This document shows positions 16,897 through 25,001 of a DNA stretch of 33,415 bases, piece after piece. The notes below the pieces were generated by a model. That model was not told where the DNA came from and did no database searches. It was given only the letters and a program-made list of their open reading frames with translations. Source of the stretch: Candidatus Hodarchaeota archaeon. GTDB taxonomy: Archaea > Asgardarchaeota > Heimdallarchaeia > Hodarchaeales > Hodarchaeaceae. The stretch's first letter is position 1, and the number at the start of each line of letters is the position of its first letter. Both the position numbers and the translations under genes were made by a program. The stretch spans positions 1 through 33,415 of the forward strand of contig JAEOSR010000060.1 in assembly GCA_016840285.1 (NCBI GenBank), read 5' to 3'.

Positions 16897-19800
16897 TCAC
16901 GCAATCCCAAAATTACTCGGTTCCATTTCATCCTGAATGAAATCCCAACATTTATCGTACAAATTCTTAAATTCTGCATCAAAGGACCATTTTAGGCTGG
17001 CAATTTCAGCTAAAATAGAAAGAGAAGTCATTTTTTCAAGAGGAACTCCTATATTGTGGTTTTCACGCATCTTTTCGTAGAATTGCATGATTAATTTGAG
17101 CATCTTGAACTGTTTGTCTAAACTACAATAAGAGTCATCAGAATAGGCATTTTGTTGGAGAAAGTCTTCCCTAATCATTTTAGCAGCTTGAAGAATAATT
17201 TTTTCAGATTCAGGTAAAGCATCAGGGCCTATAAGTTGTACTATCTCTTGTAATTCTTTTTCCTTTTGAAGGAGCGCCATTGCGTCCTCTCTGAGTTTGT
17301 TGAAGTCTGGTGCGACTTTTTCCTGATACCATTTTGCCAATGAATCAATATATAGACTATAACTCTCTAACCAGGAAATTGCAGGAAAGTGTCTAGAACG
17401 GGCTAACGGATAGCTTAATGCCCAAAATACTCTAACTGTTTTCAATGTATTCTGAGTTACAGGTTCTGAAAAATCACCTCCTCCAGGAGAAACCGCACCA
17501 ATGGCAGATATACTAGCTTTATGACCAGATAGCGTTTCAATTCTCCCCGCTCTTTCATAAAATTCTGCTATTCTAGAAGCGAGATAGGCAGGGTAGCCCT
17601 CTTCTCCAGGCATTTCTTCTAAACGGCCTGAAATTTCACGTAGAGCTTCAGCCCAACGGCTTGTTGAGTCCGCCATTAATGCGACATCGTACCCCATATC
17701 ACGATAATATTCAGCAATGGTGATTCCCAAGTAGATAGAAGCCTCTCGTGCCGCAACAGGCATATTAGAAGTGTTGGCAATCAGAACAGTGCGTTGCATC
17801 AATTTCTCTCCCGAATGTGGATCTTCTAGATCTGGAAATTCCTTCAGAACTTCAGCCATTTCGTTACCACGTTCTCCACATCCAACATATACAACAACAG
17901 TGGCATCAGACCATTTTGCGAGTTGGTGTTGACTAACTGTGTTATGAAGGGTGAAGGGTAAAATCCCACCAACAAAATTATGAGTAACATCAACAGTTAT
18001 ATCATAAACGGGCATGGTATCTTCAACTAATTCAATTGAAGTTATCTTGTCAAAATAAACCTCCTGTGAAATATCAATAACTGCATCCAGAGTTTGCTTT
18101 GTTGGTATATCAATCTCGTGACTCTCTAATGCTTCAGAAATGCGATTTAAAGTCGATCGTGTCGGATTTTGCCCTTTGTTGGTATAATTAGTTAATCTAA
18201 TGCCTTCACGTTGTCTTAACTCATCATATTCAGCATGTTCTGAGATCTCTTGATTTAATCGAACCAATAATTGCTTATTTAGAGGGACAACATCGCGTCC
18301 AACGAAATGCGTTATATTCTCTGCTGCATAAGAATATAGTGCTTCAAGTTTATCGTAGTGGTATACCTTATTAGTTTTAAAATATCCTGCAAGAATTTCT
18401 GCTTCTATCCCATCTATATATAAGATAAATTGCTTCCCCTTACTTTTGCCTCTATAGAGAAGACCGAGACGCGTAAATAAATATCCTAAATCGCTGTAAA
18501 GATTCTTACTTGCAGTACTAAATTCAATTGTATATCTATAGAAAGACCCATCTCCTGCGAAATAACCTGCTAAGAAATGAATTAATAATTGATCAGATCC
18601 TTTTCGTATTGCTAATGGGATCCTAACATTGTACGTTTTCTTCTTTTTTGGAATACCTAAATAATACAAGAATTTTCTGACAGAGTCATTTCGAAATCGT
18701 GCATACGGAGTTCTTTCTGAATTATCTTGACCTATTTCAACTTCTATATTGAATACTATTTCAGTTAGGATTTTAAACCTATTGAGAATTTGATAATTCT
18801 TATTATAAAGGTAAATACCTCCTTTTTCCCCCTTGATATGCCCATCTGCAACAAAAAGTCCTATCCACTCAGCTAATTTCTTAGTGAAAGAATAAGGTAT
18901 TTGAAATGGTTCGGATTGACGTTCTGACTTTACAACTTTCACCGGTATTTTGGCGCTATCAGCCAACTTGGCAAGTTTTTTGAGGAAACTCAAAGTAGGT
19001 TTATTTTTAAGTAACCAGTATCCCATAAACACATTATATGAGACATCCAATTTTTCAGCAATCTGCTTTAAGGTCATTCTTTCTTTAAGCTGTATTATCA
19101 ATTCTATCATTTTTTGTAATGGTTGATGTTCAACCACTCGGAGTGAAAGATCTATATCATAAGAACTGAACGTTGTTTCTTTTCCTTTTATTGACAGCTT
19201 TCTGGGGACAGCAAGACTATCTCCAATCTTGAGATCTAAGGCTTTAACTTTTTCAATAGATTTACCATTAAACTTAAAGAGTTTATGGATAGGAGTAACC
19301 TTAACAGCCCTTCCAGATCTTGTCTTAATCTTGACGATAGAGCTTGTACTTCCACAATAAATATGAGTGGCCTTCTGAGGACCATATTTTGTTCCATCAA
19401 ATGATATCACTGATAAAGGATTCTTCAGGCGAATCATTGTCTCAAGACCTGTATCTTCCTCAATGATACCATTATTGTCTAAATAATAATCATATAGTTG
19501 CTTAATAGGGATATTATCTCCTGATTCTAGTAGAACAGGAGTATCACCTGTTATACACTTGCCTGTTCCAAATCCTCCAGGAATGGCGGCTACTCCTCCC
19601 TTAGCTATTGGAAAAAAGGTGTCAAATATACGTTGACCTGTTACTAATGGGATAGTTGCTTCTAATTTCCGTTTAAATGGACGTGGGTTTCTAACAGGCC
19701 AAGTTTGCTTCATTATAATAGGTAATGCAAATGGAAATTGGCCTTCAACATCGATTTGTGCAATAGTTTCTGTTATTGAATATTCATCAGGTTCAGCAAC

Positions 19801-20307
19801 CATAGTAACTTTGGCAGAACTAATATCAGGGGGAACCATGATTCGATGATTCACCATTCTGGATTCTTTTACTTCTCCAAGGTATGACCCCCCCTTTATA
19901 CTGTCTCCCTTCTTCACCAACGGTTCAAAAAACCATTTTCTATCTAAATCTAACGGAGCAGCTGTGAGACCACGAGTTATGAAATCTCCTTCTTCCAATC
20001 GAAGAGCTGGTAAAGGGCGCTGAATACCATCATAGATGCGTGTTATTAATCCTGGACCAAGCTCTGCGCTCAGAGGATTTCCTGTTGCAACTGCCTCTTC
20101 CCTCGGTTTTAAACCAGTAGTTTCTTCGTAAACCTGAACTGTTGAGATATGCCGATTTCCAGTTTTATTGATTCGTATGATCTCTCCGATTAACTGTTCC
20201 TCACCAACCCTAACGATTTCATAAAGTTGAGCACGATTCATGCCACTAATTTCTACTACAGGGCCTGAAATTCTAACAATTTTCCCTGTTTGGGCTTTCG
20301 ATGTCAA
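16897..20307 (-). CDS. atpA: A-type ATP synthase subunit A with in-frame intein, 1136 aa precursor
   Basis: Catalytic subunit of the archaeal A1Ao ATP synthase. Extein sequence covers residues 1-250 and 790-1136, so the mature protein is 597 residues, normal for the family. The N-terminal beta-barrel and the family-specific non-homologous region precede the P-loop 'GGFGTGK|TVSQHQ', which is split by the intein after Lys250. After the intein come '[15 protein letters not shown]', '[18 protein letters not shown]', '[20 protein letters not shown]' and '[20 protein letters not shown]'. No ATP can be bound until the intein leaves. The other synthase subunits, normally in one cluster, are absent from both flanks; instead atpA precedes two lipid genes. 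ATG start at 20307. Confidence 0.97.
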   Translation of the reverse strand: MTSKAQTGKIVRISGPVVEISGMNRAQLYEIVRVGEEQLIGEIIRINKTGNRHISTVQVYEETTGLKPREEAVATGNPLSAELGPGLITRIYDGIQRPLPALRLEEGDFITRGLTAAPLDLDRKWFFEPLVKKGDSIKGGSYLGEVKESRMVNHRIMVPPDISSAKVTMVAEPDEYSITETIAQIDVEGQFPFALPIIMKQTWPVRNPRPFKRKLEATIPLVTGQRIFDTFFPIAKGGVAAIPGGFGTGKCITGDTPVLLESGDNIPIKQLYDYYLDNNGIIEEDTGLETMIRLKNPLSVISFDGTKYGPQKATHIYCGSTSSIVKIKTRSGRAVKVTPIHKLFKFNGKSIEKVKALDLKIGDSLAVPRKLSIKGKETTFSSYDIDLSLRVVEHQPLQKMIELIIQLKERMTLKQIAEKLDVSYNVFMGYWLLKNKPTLSFLKKLAKLADSAKIPVKVVKSERQSEPFQIPYSFTKKLAEWIGLFVADGHIKGEKGGIYLYNKNYQILNRFKILTEIVFNIEVEIGQDNSERTPYARFRNDSVRKFLYYLGIPKKKKTYNVRIPLAIRKGSDQLLIHFLAGYFAGDGSFYRYTIEFSTASKNLYSDLGYLFTRLGLLYRGKSKGKQFILYIDGIEAEILAGYFKTNKVYHYDKLEALYSYAAENITHFVGRDVVPLNKQLLVRLNQEISEHAEYDELRQREGIRLTNYTNKGQNPTRSTLNRISEALESHEIDIPTKQTLDAVIDISQEVYFDKITSIELVEDTMPVYDITVDVTHNFVGGILPFTLHNTVSQHQLAKWSDATVVVYVGCGERGNEMAEVLKEFPDLEDPHSGEKLMQRTVLIANTSNMPVAAREASIYLGITIAEYYRDMGYDVALMADSTSRWAEALREISGRLEEMPGEEGYPAYLASRIAEFYERAGRIETLSGHKASISAIGAVSPGGGDFSEPVTQNTLKTVRVFWALSYPLARSRHFPAISWLESYSLYIDSLAKWYQEKVAPDFNKLREDAMALLQKEKELQEIVQLIGPDALPESEKIILQAAKMIREDFLQQNAYSDDSYCSLDKQFKMLKLIMQFYEKMRENHNIGVPLEKMTSLSILAEIASLKWSFDAEFKNLYDKCWDFIQDEMEPSNFGIA
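17941..19557 (-). other. LAGLIDADG intein within the atpA P-loop, 539 residues
   Basis: Self-splicing protein element occupying precursor residues 251-789. It begins with Cys ('[10 protein letters not shown]', block A), has a block B 'VTPIHKL' with the TxxH pattern, and ends '[15 protein letters not shown]' and 'LPFTLHN' before a Thr at the +1 position, so all splicing residues look intact. Two LAGLIDADG motifs ('[10 protein letters not shown]' and '[11 protein letters not shown]') both keep the acidic residue, so the homing endonuclease may be active. A helix-turn-helix-like segment ('[17 protein letters not shown]') sits between block B and the endonuclease. Insertion between Lys and Thr of the P-loop is, as I recall, the site used by other archaeal ATPase inteins (VMA-b). 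Confidence 0.95.
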
Positions 20308-20437
20308 GATAGAATCCTTCTAATTCATTTTTATCTAGCTTGTTAATTGCTGATATGATTACTTACGGACTAGGAGATGTTCTAACGAAAAGAATCGTTG
20401 CAGACATTATCAAAGGAATTAAAAATCATATTTTAAA

Positions 20438-20980
20438 TTGATTGTTACATCTCAACGGCAACATAAACAAAGTTTGAACCTGTTAAGAAATACCAAAGCT
20501 AATACTATTATCGTTGGAAACCTCTCACCAAAACAAATGACAAAAAACAACAGAAAAACAGTTAAAGGAAAAAAGTACCAGAACGGTGTCAATCATGGTG
20601 TCCACAACACCGGTCATCTTGGCCGCTTTGTCGAATTGTTAACCTATAAAGCTAAGCTTATGGGTAAAAGAGTAATAACAATTGATGAGCGAGACACTAC
20701 CAAGAACTGTGCTGTTTGTGGTCATAAAAAAACACCCATGCCTCTTTATCAAAGAATCTATTTCTGTGAGTATTGTGAAACCATTCTTGATCGTGATAGG
20801 AATGCAGCTATCAATATCATGAAGCGGTTTCTCTCATATAATGCTCTGTGGACGAGCTACCAATATTTCCTGGATCACCTAGGAATTCTTGGTAATCTAC
20901 GACAGACAGTCGACAGTAAAACGAAAGCTTCCTATCCCTCTCCTGTTATTAGATTAATGTTAGGTTCTGAGAACTCGTAG
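20438..20980 (+). pseudogene. 5'-truncated TnpB nuclease, C-terminal 180 aa
   Basis: TnpB is the RNA-guided nuclease of IS605-type elements. What remains is the part from 'TIIVGNLSPKQM' onward: the RuvC-II Glu region ('VITIDERDTTKNC'), a zinc ribbon (CAVC and CEYC pairs), and RuvC-III 'LDRDRNAAINI'. RuvC-I with its first Asp and the whole N-terminal domain are missing, so it cannot be an active nuclease. The open frame follows a stop at 20420, with TTG at 20438 as the only start. A 28-codon frame just upstream (20355-20441, 'YGLGDVLTKRIVADIIKGIK') overlaps in another phase and might be a further relic, but that is a guess. Confidence 0.85.
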
Positions 20981-20984
20981 GAAG

Positions 20985-21004
20985 CCACCTGCTTCAGCTG
21001 GTGG
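20985..21004 (+). repeat. Terminal hairpin of TnpB element (guide RNA scaffold region)
   Basis: CCACC and GGTGG arms with an inner GC/GC pair around a TTCA loop, five bases after the tnpB stop. In intact elements this end is read into the guide RNA that programs TnpB. Here it accompanies a truncated gene but could in principle still be transcribed. Confidence 0.7.
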
Positions 21005-21046
21005 TAGTTCACGACTCGATTCAATCCCCAAAGGAAATCGTTTTAT

Positions 21047-21685
21047 TTGAATACCAAATGGTACAAATTAGATTATTTTTCTCCTGTGGAGACTCTCGAA
21101 ATGACGACTAATCAAATGGATATTTCTCCAGAAACTTTAAAGAAAGTAGTAAAAAGAGTTAAGATAGAAGAAGAGCTGAGAAAACTGGAAAAGAAAATAG
21201 AGAAGCTCAAACTTCGTGCTGAAATTGAAGAATCTGATTTCAGTAAAGAAATAAACGAACTTGATCATACAATCGCAAAATTAATTAAAGATAAAGAGAA
21301 ATACAGATCATTAGAGCACCCGATTTTTGATCTTATAAATAAACAAAAAATTTTACAAAAGCGCATTAAGAAATTAGAGAAGAAAAAAACTGGGATTCAA
21401 ACCTCAGTTTATGAATCTCTTAAAAACGAATATTTGGGAGAGAAAGAAGCAATAACACAACAAATCACCCAGATAGTCGAACAATTAAGAGAATTAAAAC
21501 AAGGAGCTTCAAAAGGAGCTCGCTCTCTAAAATACAGTATTGAAGAGCTTTCTGTACGAAAAGAGATCGAAGAAATTCCAGAAGATATCTTTAATCAACG
21601 AATTTCAGATCTGAAGAGTGAATTGGCACAATCAGAGGAATTACTGTCAGCTGCTACGTTCTTACTAGAAATGGTGAGAAATTAA
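21047..21685 (+). CDS. Coiled-coil hypothetical protein, 212 aa
   Basis: Not a recognised family. Residues about 30-205 are almost entirely charged heptad-like helix ('EEELRKLEKKIEKLKLRAEI', 'QKILQKRIKKLEKKKTG'), indicating a long coiled coil with two or three turns. There is no membrane segment. The TTG at 21047 follows AAAGGAAA and begins 'MNTKWYKLDYF'; the ATG at 21101 is an alternative start and would leave 194 residues. The last codon abuts the TTG start of the SWIM-finger gene with no gap, so the two are almost certainly one operon and may act together. It lies immediately downstream of the TnpB relic, and the region around its start may have been changed by that insertion. Confidence 0.7.
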   Translation: MNTKWYKLDYFSPVETLEMTTNQMDISPETLKKVVKRVKIEEELRKLEKKIEKLKLRAEIEESDFSKEINELDHTIAKLIKDKEKYRSLEHPIFDLINKQKILQKRIKKLEKKKTGIQTSVYESLKNEYLGEKEAITQQITQIVEQLRELKQGASKGARSLKYSIEELSVRKEIEEIPEDIFNQRISDLKSELAQSEELLSAATFLLEMVRN

Positions 21686-22009
21686 TTGACATCGGAATTT
21701 TCAACACGATTAGAAGATGCAAAGAAATTAGTAAAAGAGAAATGTGTCAAAAAATACATTATTACCGACAGTAGTACCCAGAAAGTGGAACGATGGGTAG
21801 TAGTGGGAAATACGAGAGAATACCTAAATATGGTGGATCCTTATTGGTGCCGTTGTTACGATTTTCAGCATAGTGTATTGAACAACCGTGTTCCTCAATG
21901 TAAACATAATCTCGCTGTTCAAATCGCACTTCGTGAGAGATTGTTCGATACATATTGTCTCGATAAGGAAGAATATGCTTTTATTCGTTCTGAATTCCTA
22001 TTATCTTGA
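21686..22009 (+). CDS. SWIM zinc-finger protein, 107 aa
   Basis: Contains one SWIM-type zinc site, CxC...CxH: 'YWCRCYDFQHSVLNN' then 'QCKHNLAVQ' (residues about 53-75), within a small alpha/beta domain. Stand-alone SWIM proteins in archaea resemble Shu2/SWS1, which work with Rad51/RadA paralogues in eukaryotic recombination; other SWIM proteins bind DNA or partner proteins in unrelated settings. TTG start at 21686, immediately after the stop of the coiled-coil gene. An ATG-initiated alternative would remove the zinc site. The recombination link is inference from the family; a RecA-like paralogue is encoded 12 kb away in the window but not next to it. Confidence 0.75.
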   Translation: MTSEFSTRLEDAKKLVKEKCVKKYIITDSSTQKVERWVVVGNTREYLNMVDPYWCRCYDFQHSVLNNRVPQCKHNLAVQIALRERLFDTYCLDKEEYAFIRSEFLLS

Positions 22010-22021
22010 AAAAATGTATGG

Positions 22022-23035
22022 TTAGGCATTTTTTTGATCTTTCATTTGCATTGCCCTCGTAAAAAGCTGGAATAGAAATTCTTTAACCGATTTAATTTCT
22101 AATGGAGGAGCATTATATCCTGCAGCGCTATCGTGTCCACCTCCTGTCCCGCCAAATTTATTGATTAATTCAGGAATAATATCTTTTCCAAGAGACATTC
22201 TTGTTTCTTTCGGAAGGCCCAAAGCTGTACGGAAGCTAATTCGTGTTTCTTGCTTCCTATCGGCAATGACTATAGCAACATCTCCTCCTAAAGAAATAAG
22301 TGAACGAGCCGCCGCCGCTTCAAACGAACTTACATGTGAGAAAAGTAATATCTTGTCATTAATGTGAAATCGTTTCATACGTTGGGCTGCCTTAATACAA
22401 GCTAGCTTTTCTGGATGAGAACGAGAGGAAAAAAAGAGTTTCATTGTCTCAAGATAGAGATTAGAATTATTGCAGAGAAGAAAATTGACACATTCGAAAA
22501 GTTCACTATCAGCATACAGAAATCGTCGTGTATCAAAGATGATTCCTGCAAGAAGGCCTTTAATGACTTGTTGAGTAAGACAAATACCCTCATTGTAGTA
22601 CCAAGATGCAATGATTTCAGTAGTTGCCCGGAAAGAATCAAGTTGATAGTCAAATACTACTTCAAATTCCAATGGAGTACGAATATGATGATCTATAACT
22701 GCAAATTGTCTTTTTGGAGCAATTAATAGAGGATCAATGAAATTTGTGTCAAGAAGCACAAATAAAGCAGGAGAGATGACTTGGTTAATTTCAATGGGAT
22801 CTAAATAATATTCAGTATATTCTAGCAAATTGTGACCTAATGCACTCAGTGTTGGTTCCAAAGTACGAATTATTAGATTAGGGTTTATAACTCGAATCAG
22901 ATGGGTTAAACCAATAGCTGCCCCTACAGCATCTGGATCAGCTTGAGAGTGCATTACTAAAACGATCATACCTTGAAATTTTCTCAGAAATTCAAAAAAA
23001 ATATGATAAGAAGGAATAGGTCTCATTTTTTTCAA
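22022..23035 (-). CDS. DHH/DHHA1 phosphoesterase, 337 aa
   Basis: DHH-superfamily phosphoesterase (the NrnA/RecJ-like group, cleaving short oligonucleotides or cyclic dinucleotide products). N-terminal motif I 'HSQADPDAVGAAIGL', motif II 'FVLLDTNF', motif III 'VIDHH' near residue 115, and a C-terminal DHHA1 motif 'GGTGGGHDSAAGY'. All expected metal ligands seem present. The start is TTG at 23035 or ATG at 23026, giving 'MRPIPSYHIFF'. It begins 3 bases after the stop of the HD-domain gene, so the two phosphohydrolases are co-transcribed. Substrate is not predictable. Confidence 0.88.
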   Translation of the reverse strand: MKKMRPIPSYHIFFEFLRKFQGMIVLVMHSQADPDAVGAAIGLTHLIRVINPNLIIRTLEPTLSALGHNLLEYTEYYLDPIEINQVISPALFVLLDTNFIDPLLIAPKRQFAVIDHHIRTPLEFEVVFDYQLDSFRATTEIIASWYYNEGICLTQQVIKGLLAGIIFDTRRFLYADSELFECVNFLLCNNSNLYLETMKLFFSSRSHPEKLACIKAAQRMKRFHINDKILLFSHVSSFEAAAARSLISLGGDVAIVIADRKQETRISFRTALGLPKETRMSLGKDIIPELINKFGGTGGGHDSAAGYNAPPLEIKSVKEFLFQLFTRAMQMKDQKNA

Positions 23036-23038
23036 CCA

Positions 23039-23674
23039 TTACTTGTTACTTAATAATGCTTCAACTTCTGCATGCAACAAACGCACCCTCTTAAGAATTG
23101 GATGGGATTTCTTGAGGTATTTGCTATATCGTTCAATCACTTCATCTATTGATAATAAAGGTTCTTTTTTTGAAATATTATCCGCATAGGTAATTATTTT
23201 CTCTTCCAAAGTCATAGGGAGGTAATCTTGAAAGGGTAATCCTAATTCTTTGGCTTCATGCTTCGTTATTCCACCAAAAAGATGATTTTCAGCAATTTGT
23301 GCCAATTCTTCAGCAAGGCCCTCTTCTCGTAAAATTTGAGCGCCGATAATGCCATGATTCAAACGGTGTGATTTACAACGACCAATGTCATGTAATAAGG
23401 AACCTGCAAGAATAAAATCACAATCTATGTATGTTCTTTGTTCTTTGAAGGTTCTTGCAACACTTAATGCTGTTTGAGTCGTTAAAATCAAATGAGAAAT
23501 AACACTTGAAGGTGTTGAGTAATCCAACAGTAATTGAATACATGTAACATAATCTGGAAAAGATGTCATTGTAGAGTTTCTCGCAAAGAAACATTCGATT
23601 AGTTGATTAGAAATCCACTCTAATGTTTTCATGTTAAGAAGATTATTTCGAATACATTGATGTGATAAAGCCAA
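23039..23674 (-). CDS. HD-domain phosphohydrolase (HDIG type), 211 aa
   Basis: HD-superfamily metal hydrolase. The core has 'HLILTTQTALSVART' with the first His, 'AGSLLHDIGRCKSH' with the HD pair, 'HGIIGAQILREEGL', and 'KIITYADNIS' with the last Asp, in the usual spacing. It resembles the archaeal uncharacterised HDIG family (TIGR00295-like), whose substrate is unknown. TTG start at 23674; ATG at 23632 is a possible later start that still keeps the whole domain. Downstream by 3 bases lies the DHH phosphoesterase, and upstream are tRNA sequences on the same strand. Confidence 0.85.
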   Translation of the reverse strand: MALSHQCIRNNLLNMKTLEWISNQLIECFFARNSTMTSFPDYVTCIQLLLDYSTPSSVISHLILTTQTALSVARTFKEQRTYIDCDFILAGSLLHDIGRCKSHRLNHGIIGAQILREEGLAEELAQIAENHLFGGITKHEAKELGLPFQDYLPMTLEEKIITYADNISKKEPLLSIDEVIERYSKYLKKSHPILKRVRLLHAEVEALLSNK

Positions 23675-23733
23675 CTTTCAGGAAGTTTACTTGTTATTCA
23701 ATCTTTTGTGGTTGAAATGTGAATTGTTTACAA

Positions 23734-23814
23734 TAGGTAGGAAGGAATTTGAACCCTCGATCACCGATTCCCGAAATCGGCTTCAACCGCATCAGGATCG
23801 GATTGGGTGTGCAA
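23734..23814 (-). pseudogene. tRNA-Pro(CGG)-like 3' half, relic or split-tRNA piece
   Basis: On the minus strand there is a perfect 5-bp anticodon stem (CCGAT/ATCGG, 23764-23780) with the 7-base loop TTCGGGA (anticodon CGG). It is followed by a TGATC variable segment and a T-arm containing GGGTTCAAAT (about 23741-23758), then a CCTACCT acceptor-like strand. No matching AGGTAGG acceptor strand or D-arm is found upstream, even allowing introns. The preceding stretch (23782-23812) is GC-rich compared with its surroundings. It lies 119 bases downstream of the intact tRNA-Pro. Either a decayed duplicate or the 3' half of a trans-spliced tRNA. Confidence 0.45.
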
Positions 23815-23933
23815 TTCCTTGATGAAGAGGGTAAATTCTAATTGGTGAAGAAAGTGTTTCATGAATATTCTCCTGTGTTATTATCTGTTGAGAGGTAAGA
23901 GGAATTTCACTACATTTGAATGTAATAAGGGTA

Positions 23934-24069
23934 TAGGGACGGAGGGATTTTCATTACACGGTGCACAACCGTGATTACTTTGAACCCCCGATCTCCCGGA
24001 GTTACGCCGTAAACCAAAAGCGACTCACGGACCCGAACCGGGAACTCTTCCAAGCTAAGCCACGTCCCT
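23934..24069 (-). tRNA. tRNA-Pro(CGG) with two introns
   Basis: The 74-nt mature form folds fully: acceptor AGGGACG/CGTCCCT, D-stem GCTT/GAGT with loop AGCTTGGAA, anticodon stem CCCGG/CCGGG, T-stem GGGGG/CCCTC, discriminator A, no encoded CCA. Exons are 24032-24069, 23979-24000 and 23934-23947. Intron 1 (24001-24031, 31 nt) follows position 37 after anticodon CGG. Intron 2 (23948-23978, 31 nt) interrupts the T-loop at about 59/60 and has a 6-bp hairpin CACGGT/ACCGTG. The T-loop splice point may shift by a base or more because of flanking A residues. It lies 54 bases after rpo4 on the same strand and could be co-transcribed with it. Confidence 0.9.
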
Positions 24070-24123
24070 TTACTATGATACTGGATTTTACTCAATTTGT
24101 TTAGATATTGAGTGAAAAAGAGA

Positions 24124-24525
24124 TCAAAGATCTTCAAACCCTTCTTCCACTACTTCCTCTTCTTCCTCAGAGATTTTTTTGTCTTTTGCGGCAGCAGCTG
24201 CAGCTACTATAGCAAATTCTGAATAGCGTGTAAGAAGTCGTTCGATTTGGTCATTTGATAAACGATCGCCTGTTATAGATCGGACATCAATTGGTGTCTC
24301 GGGATTGATATTTAATATTTGGACAACAAGGATTCGAGGAAGATCAAATTCTTCGTGTATTGCCTGAATAGCTTCCTCTGAAAATGCAGCTTCACGTGAT
24401 AGTTTTTCAGCATGTTGAGCTGTAACTCGTTGAACGTAATTAATACCTGTTTCTTCTCGTATTTTTAAGAGCTCATGTACTTGCCCTAAAGTAATTGGTT
24501 TCTCATCCAGGACTTTTCTAACCAT
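24124..24525 (-). CDS. rpo4: DNA-directed RNA polymerase subunit Rpo4/RpoF, 133 aa
   Basis: Archaeal homologue of Rpb4, which with Rpo7 forms the RNA polymerase stalk. The HRDC-like core is visible: 'KPITLGQVHELLKIREE', then 'FDLPRILVVQILNINPETP' and 'GDRLSNDQIERLLTRYSEF'. An unusually acidic C-terminal tail ('EEEEEVVEEGFEDL', about 118-133) and an alanine run precede the end. ATG start at 24525, 33 bases after eL21. The order pus10 - eL21 - rpo4 is a conserved archaeal arrangement. Confidence 0.95.
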   Translation of the reverse strand: MVRKVLDEKPITLGQVHELLKIREETGINYVQRVTAQHAEKLSREAAFSEEAIQAIHEEFDLPRILVVQILNINPETPIDVRSITGDRLSNDQIERLLTRYSEFAIVAAAAAAKDKKISEEEEEVVEEGFEDL

Positions 24526-24558
24526 TTTTCATTCCTACTCCTTGGATATCTCAATTCT

Positions 24559-24855
24559 TCATTGCAATTGTGCTTTTAGATGTTCAGGTCGTGCAATTAT
24601 TTTTTTGAAGCTCTTTCCATCAGAAACTTCGATTAAATAAGCTTGACCACGTTTTTCTAAAACAATTCCAGTCTTTCCATGAAATCTTCTATGAGGTCGT
24701 CCTTTTTGGACACTGGGTTCAATTACAATATTTACTTTGGAGTTCACCTCATAATTCGCTAAAGTTCGGGATAAAGAAGGTAAACCACGTTTCCTTGGAT
24801 GTTTCGAAAAAATTTTTCGTGTCCTAAAGTTAAAACCTTTTGATTTCTTTACCAT
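24559..24855 (-). CDS. rpl21e: Large subunit ribosomal protein eL21, 98 aa
   Basis: Small basic ribosomal protein of archaea and eukaryotes. Starts 'MVKKSKGFNFRTRKIFSKHP', has 'SKVNIVIEPSVQKGRPHRRF' and 'GKTGIVLEKRGQAYLIEV', and ends at the expected length. ATG start at 24855. The 146 bases upstream include a TTTTAAAAG-type box on the minus strand near 24970 that could be its promoter, so eL21-rpo4 may be transcribed separately from pus10. Confidence 0.97.
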   Translation of the reverse strand: MVKKSKGFNFRTRKIFSKHPRKRGLPSLSRTLANYEVNSKVNIVIEPSVQKGRPHRRFHGKTGIVLEKRGQAYLIEVSDGKSFKKIIARPEHLKAQLQ

Positions 24856-25001
24856 TCTGTCTTATCTCCAAGTATTTGAGCTATTCTTCGGCTTTCAAGT
24901 CCAAAGGAGGGCCAATGGCTTCAGTGACACCATTAGAAGGGAGTGTTTTTAACCTATTTTTGGATTTCTTTTAAAATTATAGAATCCTTCTAGAAATGGC
25001 A

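Larger units (their letters stand above)
20438..21010 (+). mobile_element. Right-hand remnant of an IS200/IS605-family (IS1341-like) element
   Basis: The 3' half of a TnpB gene followed directly by an imperfect GC-rich hairpin (20985-21004) and the sequence 'GTAGTTCAC', the typical right end of TnpB-carrying elements. No TnpA and no left end is found; only 130 bases separate the fragment from the divergent atpA start. The element is therefore truncated on its 5' side. The exact right boundary (about 21010) is estimated. Confidence 0.7.

Noticed and set aside
24001..24031. Alternative anticodon TGG inside the tRNA-Pro intron
   Set aside because: It lies outside the perfect CCCGG/CCGGG anticodon stem register and would have a pyrimidine at position 37; CGG with G37 fits better.
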